This document shows, one piece after another, positions 33,061-45,325 of a stretch of 50,607 nucleotides of DNA. Origin of the DNA: Dimargaris cristalligena (lineage: Eukaryota; Kickxellomycota; Dimargaritomycetes; Dimargaritales; Dimargaritaceae); assembly GCA_027576995.1 (NCBI GenBank), contig JANBQC010000154.1:1-50607 (forward strand), in the 5' to 3' direction. How positions within the stretch are numbered: the first letter of the stretch is position 1; each line of letters starts with the position of its first letter. The position numbers and the translations under genes were made by a program. The notes below the pieces were generated by a model. The model was not told the origin of the DNA. It worked only from the letters and a program-made list of their open reading frames with translations, and did not search any database.

Positions 33061-34123
33061 TATACACACGCACACATGCGAACTAGCAAAGACACCCCTT
33101 ATGAGCCTTATTTCTATATGATTACAATCTCACATTGGCCGAGATAAGATGTTATAATTCTACCCCTCTAATTCATGTTAAGCTTATGTTTCTATTCCCT
33201 AATAATACGGTTTCTGTATTACGCCCATCTAAGGAAAACCAAGGTAGAGAGTATATCTTGGTTATTAACTGATTTTTGCTTCGACTTTACGATATAGAGT
33301 GTGCGGTGGGGCCCTCTATAAAGGTCGAGGGAATACATTAATTTATACAAATAGGGAGAATATATCGTATATTATCTGTAGCAATGAAATGAGCTTGAGA
33401 GCAAACAGGTTCAAATGACAGTGGGGCAATGGTTATACTAGGCTAATAAACTGAGGGTGTGGTCCATTTCTTCAGTGATGCCACTAGCCCCCTAGTAAAA
33501 ATATCGTACCGGGCCTTAGAAGAACTACAACGTCAACTCTAGAAAATGAATTTAGTCTCGTTGAATTTGAACTATTCGGCTGGATTACCAGGGGCGAAGC
33601 AGATATAGCTGCCCTACTAGTTACTAATATGTATACCCTAAGGTGGTGGTGGAAAAGGTACATTTTTAAACAAATTGAGCGCTCCCAATTAGCCACTTGT
33701 CACTTTTAGAAAGGAAAAGAAAGGTTGGCCAGAGAGAGCTTCGCTGCCGCGTAGATATAATAACTGTACGTACCATCTGTGGATAACTTATAAAACCGAC
33801 GGCACCACAACTAGTCCATAAACCTCCCCCTCCGCCGATTCACACAATCTGGAGCCACTAATTCCCCTCCCCTTTCAAACCCCAGCCCTCAGAGTCAGAT
33901 TCACCCCCACCCAATCGGCCAGGGGAAATGACCAACGATTCTCGACTTTATTGACCAGAATTCAATTTACTTTTTGAGCTCATCCAATCCCTACGATTCT
34001 TTACTTTTTCTATATTTTCTTTCGTTGCATCGGTCCCTATATTCAACTCGATTAACCCTCCGATCCCCCCTTTCCCTAATCCACTACTTTATTTACTAAC
34101 CCGCCAATCTCCCAATTCCCACC
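33061..34123. other. Spacer upstream of NDUFS4
   Basis: A CA-rich start (33063-33078), then AT-rich sequence with no supported gene. The last 300 bp or so are pyrimidine-rich and contain the presumed promoter and leader of NDUFS4. Confidence 0.5.
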
Positions 34124-34937
34124 ATGGTCGGTGCCGCTCTCCGTTCTCTGGCGCCTCTCGGCCGCCTGTCTGGCCGCACTTTAAGCACTTCCGCTCGGGT
34201 CGCCACCACGACCGCCACCTCCGGTTCCGCCGTGGAGAAGCCGGGCCGCGAATCTAAATCGGTGGTGGATCCCACGGCCGGTGGGGCCTTGGTACACGCC
34301 GACGTGGTGTCGGGAGCCCCCGTGGAACTGCATAGCCGTATGGTGCGCATCTTCAAACCGACCAAATCGGCGATGCAGTCGGGTACGGCGGCCACCCAGA
34401 ACTGGCGGGTGGACTTTGATGTGATTGACCACGGCGACCGTTGGGAAAACCAGCTGATGGGCTGGGCCAGTAGGTAAGCCACTTTTAAGCGATAAACTCG
34501 AATGCTGTAGTTTACAGGGCAAATGCATTCCCTTCCTCTCTTGCTTGCCCCTCGCCTACCAACTTATATATATATATATATATATATAGGTATATATATC
34601 GACCACTGGTCTAAGTCTAATGGGTGCATTAATAGAGGACCTATAAATCCTTAAATGCCCGACTATTTAGCCGTGGATTGCATTTACTAATTACGCCCAA
34701 CCCACTTCAACCCCGCCACTATGCCATCTATTCGTTATGACCGCCTATTCCAGCGCCGACTACATGCAGGCCATTCGCATGAAGTTCAAGACCAAGGAGG
34801 CCGCGGTGGAGTTTGCCGAAAAGCAGGGCTGGAACTACTACGTGCAGGAACCCAAAGTCCGGGCCTTTAAGCCCAAGGTGTATGCCGAAAATTTCTCGTA
34901 CTCCCCGAACAAACTGCGCCTGATCCGAACCAAATAG
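34124..34937 (+). CDS. NDUFS4: NADH:ubiquinone oxidoreductase 18-kDa subunit (NDUFS4/ETC_C1 domain)
   Basis: Exon 1 is 34124-34473 and exon 2 is 34754-34937. The 280-bp intron has donor GTAAGC and acceptor ATTCCAG, and the split codon restores GWAS-S-ADYM. The product has 177 residues. The N-terminus is Arg/Ser/Ala-rich and fits a mitochondrial presequence (RSLAPLGRLSGRTLSTSARV). The conserved domain shows VRIFKPTKSAMQSGT, NWRVDFD, RWENQLMGWAS, FKTKEAAVEFAEKQGW and KPKVYAENFSYSPNKLR. NDUFS4 is an accessory subunit in the matrix arm of complex I that stabilises the NADH-binding module. Its presence shows that this fungus keeps complex I. The start is ATG 34124 in CACCATGG context. Confidence 0.96.
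34565..34599. repeat. (TA)12 plus short TA repeat in the NDUFS4 intron
   Basis: A perfect TA run at 34565-34588, then GG and a further TATATATAT, about 90 bp inside the intron. Confidence 0.9.
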
Positions 34938-36829
34938 ATTTCCTTTTAACTTGGCAATCCCCCGGCACTACTACTACAGCTACTATTGTGCATAGTCGCG
35001 TGCCTATAGTGGACATCTATTTGTTACTGTTGTTGATTTTCTTTGGTTAGGGGATGCATCTGTGTATTTTTTTTTACCGGCTGGTTGTTTGCTGAAAGCC
35101 AGCCGGTGTTTCGTATTCGCTTTAGGCTTCACTCCGGGGATTCGTCGTATTTATTTCATATTCATGAACCCATTGCCGTTGGAAATAAACACCGATAATG
35201 GAGCACTTTTAACGGGTGGTTCGACATACAGGTGAGGTGTTTTTGAGGCGGTTAATCTACATTACCCCTTTTAGCCATTGATGGATATGGCTCGTGCGGA
35301 AGGATGCTGGGATAGTCAGAGTGAGGTACCACTCAATAGGGCCCCAGGTTGGACTGGGCATCTTTATGATGGACTGGGAGGGGGAGGAGGATACATACCA
35401 TCCAAAGAAAGAGTTAAGTTGTGGACCCTGTGCCACTCTAGGGGGGGGGAATCTTTAAGCCGGGGTACACCAAAGGGGTCAGCTGATTCAAAGGAGCGTA
35501 GGCTGCACCACCTGAGCCTCCTCTAAAGATAAAGTGGAAGAGCACTTGAAAATCTTATGGACGTGGCCATGTCTTGGGGGAAGGAGGAGGGGGTTCTCGC
35601 CGCCAATAGCCTGCAGCTTATTACCTCAAATTATCGCCATCTGGGCTTGGCAATGGACAATGGTAGATGGCCATCCGATATAGGAATATTTAAAAGGTGA
35701 ATAGGGAGGGGGATTGTCGCCCTCGACTCTAACCAGGCAGAACATTCGGGCCGAACTGCCAAGCCCCGAAACGCAATCATTGGTACAGTTATCACACCAT
35801 GGCATTTCCACCCAATGGAGTGTGACCCCTTCTATCTCTCTTGGCTGCCCTTACTATTTATAAACGTATGCATCATATCTGGTGGATTCATTTCTTTAAT
35901 CGGCGGGTGACAACTAGGTCCACGCCTTTAACTTTTATTAATAGCCCACCACGACTAATAATAATGATAATAATAATAATAATAATTAGTATTATGCAAG
36001 GACCTGCGTGCCGAGCCCCGCGGGTGGAGGTGGTGCACAGAACACCGATGACGACCTGCCCCAGGTCCTTGGAAGGAGTCGGAGAAGGAGGGGGGCGCGC
36101 CGTGGCTTGGCAAGCCCCACGAGGCAATCAACGGCCCAGCGTGACCATAACAGATGGAGAAGGTGTAGGGAAGCTATAGACTTCTTATTCTTCTTATCTG
36201 AGACACCCCGCAGCCGAGACGGTCCGCGCGGCATTCTATAGAGAATATAATAGCACAGGCAGGCAAAGAGCGGTATTGCGTATAGTAGCAGCTGATAGGG
36301 AGGAGACAAGGAAAGGAACTGGCCATAAATTTTATTAGTCAAACCCCCCAAAAGATTGGGCCAGAGCAAGGCTTCCAAAACATTGGCTCGTTTGGCATAA
36401 AACCCACGAAGCAGACGGCGTTTCACCAAGGCCTTCCTATACTACAACCTCACAGCGGACCAATGAAATGACATTGGCGCTCTCTCGCCTGCTACTAAAT
36501 CTTGCTGTATACTATTATATTATATTAGATTATATTAATCGCTCGCTCAATCCATATAACTAACTCAACTTCCCCCTCTCATACTGTAAATTCCCGCCCC
36601 AATTCTCCCCCCCCTCTCTCTATATTATCCTCCCCACCACCACCACCTCCTACAGTCATTATTATTGTCGTTTCTTGCTTTTCTTGGCATTTCCTAAATA
36701 ACTCTGGTCTATCGCTCTTTCTTTCGCTCTTTGTTCCATTGCCTGAATATAACCTTATTCCTGGGTTTCATCTAGACTCGCCTCCCTCTTATTTCTTCTC
36801 CTTCGACTCCTCCTCCGATACCTTACACT
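34938..36829. other. 1.9-kb spacer; hairpin and AAT repeat
   Basis: Contains a perfect 9-bp hairpin at 35076-35107, an (AAT/ATG)n repeat at 35957-35987 and pyrimidine-rich sequence before the next gene. A minus-strand open stretch near 36190-36429 encodes a hydrophobic segment but has no ATG or splice support. No gene is called. Confidence 0.45.
35076..35107. repeat. Inverted repeat, 9-bp stem, 3' of NDUFS4
   Basis: ACCGGCTGG (35076-35084) pairs perfectly with CCAGCCGGT (35099-35107) around a 14-nt loop, 139 bp after the NDUFS4 stop and just after a T-run. It is probably in the 3' UTR. It could act in transcript 3'-end processing or be chance. Confidence 0.6.
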
Positions 36830-37636
36830 ATGGACAAGGGCTACCCCAATCCTCCCCAGAACGCCTACGGTGGTGGCTACCCCCAGGCCCAAGGCTACTA
36901 CGGCGCCCCTCCCCAGGGCCAATTCCAGGCTCCTCCTCAGCGTAAGTTTCCCCCGCTGGCCCGTCCTTTTAACATCATCCATATATACCACGCCCCAGAA
37001 TTGCGACGCCTTTAAAAATTATCTAGGTTTTGTTTATAGGGGCGGAGAAATGAGACTGGCTTATAGACCACCCATCTCATTCGGTGCCCCCCTCGCCCTC
37101 CCAACACACCGGCTTATTAATTAACCCACCTGGCACGTATTGTCCGATCTCCCCCCCTTGGTCTCTCCCCTAATTAGAGTACTACGCACCCCCCCAGGGC
37201 CAGTACCAGCAGCAACCCCCCATGGCCCAGCACTACCCCCCACAAGAGGATAAAGGCACCGGTGGCCTCTGCCTTGGCCTGTAAGTCCCATTATACGCAT
37301 TTATTCTCCTATCTATTTATTCCCAGGCTTGGCTTAGGCTGAAGCCAAGGGTGGATACTACTGGCTCCCCCACCTGCTCCAAGCCCCCCCTGCTATAAAG
37401 AGAGCGGAAGCGTATTTCTGGCCCCATTTCTTGGGCCATGGTTCTTATGTAAGGGGAGGGCATACCTCCAGCCCTCCTCCCTATATATAAATATATATAT
37501 ATATATGTATTATGGCTTACTAACCGTATTTTCCGTTGACCTGCCAACTGTCGCATTCTGCTATTCATAATTATTGATTACCTACAACAGGGGTCTCGGT
37601 GCTCTTTTATGCTGCTGCTGCGATATCTGCTGTTAA
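36830..37636 (+). CDS. Pro/Gln/Tyr-rich protein with C-terminal CYSTM-like cysteine module, paralogue 1
   Basis: Exons are 36830-36941, 37178-37280 and 37591-37636, giving 86 residues. Both donors are GTAAGT. The acceptors are TAATTAG and CTACAACAG, and the split codons give Gln and Leu. The first 60 residues are Pro/Gln/Gly/Tyr repeats (YPQAQGYYGAPPQGQFQ, APPQGQYQQQPP). The end is GGLCLGLGLGALLCCCCDICC, a glycine-rich hydrophobic stretch closing with six cysteines, as in CYSTM proteins. These small tail-anchored or palmitoylated proteins lie at the plasma membrane and are linked to stress tolerance in fungi and plants. None of the exons would be found by ORF length alone. Paralogue 2 lies at 45326. 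Confidence 0.85.
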
Positions 37637-40300
37637 TCCTGCCCTCCCACTGGCTAACCTTGCCGGCCGTGTAAGGAATACAATGATACCACTCTGATGG
37701 TCTTGTTCCAGGCCTTCTCACCCAGTATCCCGCTGTCAATCGCGCACTGCCCTTGCCTGGGTGCATCCTATTTCGCCCATTATCCTAACCCCCCTCCCCG
37801 ACCCTCTCGTAAAATACTGACTGAGGTCTCAACCACCCATCTGTTTATAGCTTACTCTGTACCAGATTTCTCTTTATATTTTAATCGTCTCTGTTAGCCA
37901 TTCTTCCCCCTCTCCTCACCCTTTTATATACCGGGGGATTATAGTCCCGATCGCGTATCGTGTGGATTACTTGCTCCCGCTCTGTCCCTTTCGAAATGCA
38001 CGACTTTGTTTAGCCCCCTTCTTATTTGTTTCGTCCTCTGATATACTTTACATAAATTTATTCGTCATCCGATTCAACATGGTATATCTAAAACTTATGG
38101 TGTACGACGTGGTCCCGTTGAAATCCAGGTCAGTGAGTGGATGTTTTCAATCAATTTTAATTACGTCCTTATTAAGTGGGGCATAATGCACTGATGCTAG
38201 CTGTTACAGGTTGCTGTTGGAAACCAAAATGACCCTCCAATGGACCATCCCCCCTCCTGCTTCTGCACTCTGAACCCAATGGGGTAGCGGGTTAATAACA
38301 CTTTAATACACAATTCACACCATCCACCCGAACCGGAAGGGAACGGCTGGGTACGAACACCGTGTCGGATACAAGCAAGCGTGGTCATCGTCAGCACTAA
38401 CTAGGTGGCGAAGTAAGTGGTAGTAAGGTAGTAATAATCTTAATGACTTCCGAAATAGTTGTGGATGGGGTTTACCCTTTTCCCCATACCATATCCAACG
38501 TGCCAACTAGTATTTCCCAGGATTGCAATGTCCTGCCGACCAAATCCCCCTGTCGAGGAGTATGTAGGTTGCCGCCCTTCGACCCTGTCTTGCTGCACAG
38601 TCACCTTGGCAGGTGGTTTGGCTGGCGTAATCGTATGGGGAAGAAGGCCTACGGCAGTGCCGCTAGTTTAGTATACCAAGATGATACGAAAAATTAAATG
38701 ATGTGCAATTCATCCCTCCTCTTCTATTCTTTAATGGTCCCATCTCCATCTTCTCCTTCTTCTTCTACTGACCGTTCCCTACGAGTCCTTGATTACGCCA
38801 GTTTTACTAATACGGTTTTAAGACTAACACTCACCACTTGTCGTAAATAACCTCGTCTCGAAAGAGAGAGAGAGAGAGATATATATATCCAGATCGAACC
38901 ACCGTTGCCTCCGCACGTGCGTAGTTCGTTAGTTAGAGATGTGTCAACCTCTCACCGCTTTTCCCGACAGCCCTTACCCCGCCGCCACACCCGAATGAAC
39001 TGAGGGCGTTCCTTCCGGCCTGGAAGGGAGGTGGGAGAGGCCTTCTCTGCTTCACTCCTTCTACAGCAACATGCCGAACCGTAACAGTCCTGTAATTCAG
39101 CCCTACTATGCGGGTGTCAGCATTGCTTATTAGATGAGACCTGCACAGTAGGAGTGGTATGTATACAACATCCTTTTTCTCTGTCTCTCCTTCCATAATA
39201 ACAGCGTACTGGAGTTCCCCGCTGCTCCGCTCCGCTGTACCGAACCTTTGATTCGGTCTATGGAGTGGAAGAGAAGGTTGCCGGGAAGTGTTGGTGGTGC
39301 TGGTGTATGAGGGCGGGGCTATACGGTGTATAACATTCCGGGTGTGGCTTGTCCCCGCCATCGGCTCTAGAAAGATGAAGTTGTATAGGGAGGTTTATTA
39401 TGGAGGGGTTCCTGGATTAAACAAAGCCTAAGTTGGATAGTAATGAGGCCAGTGTGGAGAAAGGAGATGCACTCTCCGCCGATGTTAAATATAGGAGAGA
39501 CAGAGAGAGAGAGAATGGACAGTCCACTATACTCTACTCTACTCTACTCTACTATAGTCTTAGCTACTCCTTTCCAAGTCCATCCAGCCCATTCACCCCT
39601 GCGCCTTCTCGTCCCCACTTTATGTTATATCGCCATACATTCCCTCACCCCCCTTGTCCCCTCCTCTGTCTTACTCTCTCTCTCCTTCTCCCTCATTATC
39701 CTTCCCTCGCTTTTCCTACTACTCTCTATAACCCTGAAGCACAATTCCCACTTCAAATTCTCTCTCCTCCCCAACACGCTACCCTGACCCGACCAATACT
39801 TTAAAGTAGACCTTCCACGGACCGCTAGGGGCCGGGACCTTTTTGGCTTCTCTTACTCTTACTTTCGCTACTTGCTTATTTTCTGGTTATAGGTTTCCCG
39901 GATAAAAATCCCCATTTTTATATGAGTATTAGACTGTACCCTAATATCGGACCACTATAACCTGTTTCTTCGACGCCGTTCGTGGAATAGTATCCTCTTT
40001 GTCACAACTGTACAACTTACCCACCCGGCAACGTACTACTGCCCCCGTTGCTACTATTACTCCAACCCCGCACCGAGAAAAACTACCGGACCTTCTAGAG
40101 AAAGAGAGACTACCTTTCACCGCTATTATTCCATTATTATTATTGTTATTTTAAAGAAATAATCAACTCCGCCGAACGACAAGTACGCACCCACCCACCC
40201 TGTCACTGTCTATATATTTGGCCACTATTACTCCACTCTCACTCCACTTCACTTTGCTAGACTCTGCTCTACCAGTGCCCCCCACTCCTCGTATTTCACC
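37637..40300. other. 2.7-kb spacer; microsatellites and one possible small ORF
   Basis: Holds a GA then TA repeat at 38863-38888, an ACTCT repeat at 39531-39553, pyrimidine-rich promoter-like sequence before 40301, and the possible 47-codon frame at 38528 (separate entry). Other frames of up to 142 codons are low-complexity or antisense-like and are not supported. Confidence 0.45.
38528..38671 (+). CDS. Possible small single-pass membrane protein (doubtful)
   Basis: A 47-residue frame from ATG 38528: a Cys/Pro-rich start with EEYVGCRPSTLSCC, a glycine-rich hydrophobic segment TVTLAGGLAGVIVW, then two Arg. The C-R...TLAGGLAG pattern loosely recalls the DMAC1-like (DUF4536) small mitochondrial membrane proteins, but this is a weak visual match. 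An acceptor-like TTTCCCAG lies just upstream (ending at about 38520), so it could also be a last exon. A longer overlapping frame exists with no features. Confidence 0.25.
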   Translation: MSCRPNPPVEEYVGCRPSTLSCCTVTLAGGLAGVIVWGRRPTAVPLV

Positions 40301-41385
40301 ATGTCCTCCGATGATACTAAACCCGCATCGGCCACTCCACGTCCCTTGTCCATGTCACTGTCGCACTTGACACGGCCAGTATCCGTTATGATGCCCGATG
40401 CGCCCAACCCCACGGATTTTAAAATCGGGTCGATGAGTATACCGGAGATGATTCAATTTGACCGTGATTCGCAAGGTAAATGAAACGACGGCTGACCGGT
40501 GACTGGAATCCTAGGCATCATCTATATTGTATACGTAGACCTCCCACTCCTTACACATACCCATACATACTGTATATGAAGAGCTAGATATAATATAGCT
40601 ACATCATCATCCGAATCGGCGCTTGTCGGAGGGATGGTAGTTGATAATTTAGAGGCGGCCAATCCCATATTACTCAGTACATGGGGGGAATCCTGGAATA
40701 CTCCTCCTTTTGAATGAGCTTCTTGGTCATCAATATGAATATTTTTTGGGATCATCAGCCTCCATTTCCGCTCACCTTGCGTATCTATCTTTTCGCCCTC
40801 CTAACTTTCCTTCATTTATTCCCCCGCCTCATTCACGATGACCCTCCACATGAATTAGACCTGACCTTTGAGGTCCCAGAACATATTCTGTATACGGTCA
40901 ACTCCGCCAAACTCGCGGCCATGACTCGCGATAAGGCGTCCTCGTCATACCAAGACCTACTGAACCAATCCATGGCCGACATGCATCAGCGGGCCACGTC
41001 GCCATCCCCCGATCCCACCGACTATTCCGGGGCTTCTTCCGCCTCGGTGGCCAAACCCAAACAGTCATTCCAAACCCACCATTCCTCCACCCGCGATAGA
41101 TACCAGGCGTCGTTACGATCCCAGGGAGGAGGTGGTGGTGGTAGTGGCAGTGGTGGACCGCAGACGTCGATGGATGGAACTCGGGGGGCGGTCATTAGTG
41201 ACTATCCGACCGACTCCGCCCGACCGGAACCCCTGACCCCCGCCGATATTCACTTGGCCGAAAAACAATCCATCACGACATCGGAGCACCATTCGGGTCC
41301 GGGAAAACAACGGAATGAATCCAAATCGTCGTTCGCCAGCTTCTTTACCTGTTGTTTCGGATCCTCGTCCCGTTATGACGACTAG
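40301..41385 (+). CDS. Orphan acidic/Ser-rich protein with C-terminal Cys-Cys tail, two exons
   Basis: Exon 1 is 40301-40475 and exon 2 is 40859-41385, giving 233 residues. The donor is GTAAAT. The acceptor is GAATTAG, with a CCTAAC branch-like word about 55 bp before it. The split codon gives DRDSQ-D-LTFEVP. I do not recognise the family. The first 95 residues look ordered (DFKIGSMSIPEMIQFDRD, TFEVPEHILYTVNSAKLAA). The middle is Ser/Pro/Gly-rich with a GGGGGGSGSGG linker. The last 20 residues are hydrophobic and cysteine-bearing (SSFASFFTCCFGSSSRYDD), which would suit palmitoylation and membrane attachment. The ATG at 40301 has CACC before it. Exon 2's frame is open further upstream to 40714, so an alternative acceptor is possible, but the phase and branch site favour 40859. 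Confidence 0.65.
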
Positions 41386-41761
41386 TCGATGCGACGTTAA
41401 GCAGGGACGGGGGACTCCAATATAGATTGGTAGGTAAGTAGGTAGGCAGGGGTGTATAATGGATAGGGAGGGTATCTTTCTTTACCTGTTTCCCTACCTT
41501 CATTTTCCTCCTCTTGACTCATGTTGACCCTTTATATTTTTCGAATCCCTCTCCCCCTTTTACGCACCCGTTAATTCCCTGTATTGCTCGTCCCCTTCAC
41601 CCCATCCTTTCTATAAACGTTTACCCTCATCCTATTATGCCGTACCATACTTGTTTTCAACCTTGGATATATGAGGGCTACTTGTGTCCATTAGCCCCAG
41701 CATTATTAGCAGTCTCTCTTATTATCTGTGACTTTAGCATTGCAGCGGGACCTAGTTTCGA

Positions 41762-41783
41762 CTACTATTACTATTACTATTAC

Positions 41784-41835
<52 letters not shown>

Positions 41836-41836
41836 T
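41762..41836. repeat. ATT/ACT trinucleotide microsatellite
   Basis: A 75-bp tract that starts as alternating ACT-ATT and becomes pure ATT. It creates a spurious poly-Tyr frame. Confidence 0.95.
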
Positions 41837-43520
41837 ACAACTTAAATCCCAGTGGAAGTATTTCGCATCTCTACCTCTAGTCTCTTGTCTTATTCTAAAC
41901 TCTGGCCCCTTACTACCATCAGCCCCCATCCAGTTGAGTTGTATTGCTTGCCCCCTTCTTATCCATCATATATTATCTAACTGGCTACACCCAACAACAA
42001 GAATACCCCTTCCTCTTCCCATTGAGTCGATCTTATATATTCTCAAGAATAGCGGCGGTGTTTCTACTGTACCACCCTTTGGGGAGATGCTCCGATGCAC
42101 TTAATCGGCCCTGTGTTTCCTACTCTCTCGATTCCTACGCCTTCTTACCTAATACCAACCACACCCTTTATCCCTCTCCTCCCCCCGCTCATCCTAGTCA
42201 CTCAATCTACGCCAACCTTATTTTACTTATACAACCCCTCCTCTCCTCATTTTAAATATCCTCTCCCCGCCAGTGAGGAATCATGTTTATCCCACTTTCA
42301 GCATCTTTAAATTCCCTATGACGCCTATTAAATCCACTTCCCTCCCTCTCGCAAATAGTGTGGCTTAAACTATACTTATTAATGAGAAGAGCGGTAAAGG
42401 TTGCTTTAAGGGAATAGCTTAGGTTCAACATACTACAACGCAGTTGGCTCACCTCGCTCCTGACAGCTTGAAATTCCACGTGTGGATCCGTCCATCGATT
42501 CTTTGACACCCCCACTAGTGGTGACGGGAGAGAGTGTGGCAATGGGTTCACCAATTAGATAATCTCCGGGATAGTATGTATGTAGTATCGCTCTAATCAG
42601 ATGTCTTTGTTATAAAAAAGAAACAACAAAATACCCGCCTGGGTTGATTGAGGGACTTTAAGTGTTACGTAATTGTCTGTGGATGAGCACGGTGTAAATT
42701 AACCTAAGGAAGGGAATGATCGCATAGCCAATAATACTGTGTAATTAAAGGAGAGGAGATCCAGAGCTCTATCCGTCTAAATAGCACTATCCATTCTATC
42801 CAACCGAATTCCCCCTCCACTACACTCTTACGGGGGGGCCTGTCGCCCAGCCATTCTAGCAATTTCAAGGTCTTGGCAAGGTAAAAGGGGTGGTGGTGAA
42901 ATGTGATAGTGCACTATTTATAGTTGTTGAATACGGCGACCCCGCTCCCGCTCTCGATCTCCATACCTACTAGTGGTAGGCATGAGCATGGTAAAGCTGT
43001 GTGGGGGGGGGGCTATAGTGGATATACTTCTGGCCAGCATTAGGTATTGGTAGAGATAAAGTGAGGTATTTGGCCAAAGTTCGTCTCTCACGCTTTGTGG
43101 CTGGCATGACATCCCTCCCTCCTCCTTTTTTTCCTCCTCACTGGGGCCTATTCTCCCATACCCACCCTGCGTGAAGTCTTCGGAGGGGGGGAGGTGCCTA
43201 TTAGGAACCCCGCCGAAGCCACCCGCTTTCACAAGGAAGTACCTCTGCAACTCCTCCTACTTGGCAAACAAATGAGCAATCATTTCCACCAACACAAGGA
43301 CTGAATGAAATGGGGATGACTCGGTAGCTCTGGATAGGGAGGGATTGGGTGAAACATGGTGTGTAAATTTCTTGTTGTTTTGGTTTAATTAGGTTCACCA
43401 AATTCGGGACTGCAAATAACTCACATATGGCATTTGATTTGGGTACCTTGCAGACGAACAGTCCAATGAATCATTTTATATTCGCGGGGCCGTTTGGTTA
43501 ACAGTTTGGTATATTATATG

Positions 43521-43539
43521 TATATATATATATATATAT
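43521..43539. repeat. (TA)n microsatellite
   Basis: An uninterrupted TA dinucleotide run in non-coding sequence. Confidence 0.9.
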
Positions 43540-44792
43540 GTATCTATTCAGTATTGCAAATGCCCCTTTTTGGTCTAAGGGCCATTTGCTCAAACTGGTT
43601 CCCCCTCCACCGTAGCTGCAAGGCGAGCCAGGGTTATCTATCCAGCAGCGATGACACATGCCCCCTTTATTTTGTGGGTATAAATAGGATCAGCCTTACT
43701 AAGGAGGTGGTGGTTGATACTCTCTAACAGGTTGTTGGGCCATGAATCATTTTTTACGCAATTCACTGAATAGAATGCGGCTAATGCCTAGCCCAGGGTC
43801 CCTCTCTCACTATTAGTATCCGCAATTCACCAGTAACACATTACTTATTATCCTCCTCCCCCTGTTTGACTGAGGGTATGGTTAGATTATCGGAAATGTG
43901 GCTAATCGTTGTTTGGGTCAGAGTACTATGGGAGTGCCGGTCCATGTAGAGTGAGTAGGAGGGGTATGCGAGAGAGAGAGAGAGTAAGGGTGAGTATAGT
44001 GAGTGTGGGTGTGGGTGTGTAACCTTGTTGTCCCCGATGAAAAACGTCGATTGGGATGGGGATAGCAGGTAAAAAAGAGGAGAGGAAATGGAATGGATGT
44101 TGTGGGCGTGGAGATGCGTAAGGGGAGTAATGAGGCGTTGTGCATCTGCCATATGACACAGCCCAGGGCCATTACTCCTCCCCTAGAACAAGAGTGCTGT
44201 CCGTGTAGGGGAGAGAGTGGGCGTAATTCTTGGGATAGTAGGCCAAGGGTTCTCTACTTTGGCTGTACTAAACCCCCTCAACTAACTAACCGTTGCATTG
44301 CGAACCGGGAGTGTCTCGGTAGAATGAATGGCAGGGAACAGGAAAAGGGGGTTAAGTAATATAGGGTGCATTGCTGTGCCTTGGCAAATGAACCTACCTG
44401 ACATTGACACATACCATATACTATGCCCTCCCTCCTTTCGTCAGTTCTCGAGCCATGTAAATCTAATAATAATCACTTGATGTATAGACACACCACGCTG
44501 CCGAATTTGCCTCCAGGATAACCATGCCTGGTCCATTAAGTAATACCTCGTCTCCTCCGCTCTGTCCATAGCTTACCCACCGGTTGTTTATATTATTGGC
44601 GAATGTCAGGAGGGATCTGGCTGGCGGGGAGGTTAATCCTTTACCCACCCACTCGAGCTGACGGGTTGGCTAAGACGAGGCCTATGGTATGGTGGGGGCC
44701 TGTTTTGGGCAGGAAGAGACCCCGCGGGAGGTTGTGATTGGATCTACTATGGCCTCGGAATATATATATAGACCTGTTCCTATATTAGTATA

Positions 44793-44817
44793 CTCTCTCT
44801 CTCTCTCTCTCTCTCTC
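44793..44817. repeat. (CT)12 microsatellite
   Basis: An uninterrupted CT dinucleotide run about 510 bp upstream of the second CYSTM gene. Confidence 0.9.
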
Positions 44818-45325
44818 CCTCCCTTGATCCACGAGACAGGTCTTGGCATTTGTCCTACGGGGCGGCGGAGACCAGAAATCTAATTGTTTCGGACATTCCG
44901 CAAGCCACAGTACGTACCACCCCGCCGCGGGTGCTATTTTTTTTACACCCATCCCTCTTCCTTATCCACCTTAGCATCTATGCGCATATACCCACCCTCA
45001 TAATACTCGTAGTAATGCTGTCGTCATCGTCCTCCCCGTTTCCCTACATGCCATTCCTACCCCTGAGCCTATATAAAAGTCGGGCCAGCGGCCTTCCCGC
45101 CGTGTTCCTGGTTCTGCTGTATAGTCTATTGTATTGCCTAGCCTGTCATTCGGTCTCTTATAGCCCCCCACTCATCGGTGGATTTATTTCTCAGTGACCC
45201 TATCTCCTTCACCTAGTTCTTCTACCCTCCCTTTTGCATCATAGTTACCTGCATATCTCCCTACTCAATATTTTCCTCACATCACTTACCCAGCCGCAGT
45301 CTTTTTCTCCAGTATCCTTTAAATC

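Larger units (their letters stand above)
41386..45325. other. 3.9-kb gene-poor region rich in microsatellites
   Basis: No supported gene. It contains the ATT repeat at 41762-41836, (TA)n at 43521-43539, GA repeats near 43971-43984, GT-rich sequence near 44003-44020 and (CT)n at 44793-44817. The long frames here are low complexity (poly-Tyr from the ATT repeat, poly-Ser/Leu from CT). The final 500 bp or so carry the promoter of the second CYSTM gene. Confidence 0.5.

Noticed and set aside
35992..36429. Minus-strand 145-codon frame with a hydrophobic stretch near its start (FYAKRANVLEALLWPNL...)
   Set aside because: It starts from TTG, has no upstream exon with a credible intron, and the second half is Arg/Pro/Leu-rich without order. 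The first 60 codons look somewhat protein-like, so expression data could revive it.
39433..39804. Two overlapping frames of 114-123 codons rich in Ser/Pro/Leu/Tyr
   Set aside because: Product of pyrimidine-rich promoter-like sequence and an ACTCT repeat. No domain or conserved-looking segment.
41514..42104. 196-codon frame with a long poly-Tyr run
   Set aside because: The Tyr run is a translated ATT/ACT microsatellite and the flanks are low-complexity. Not a gene.
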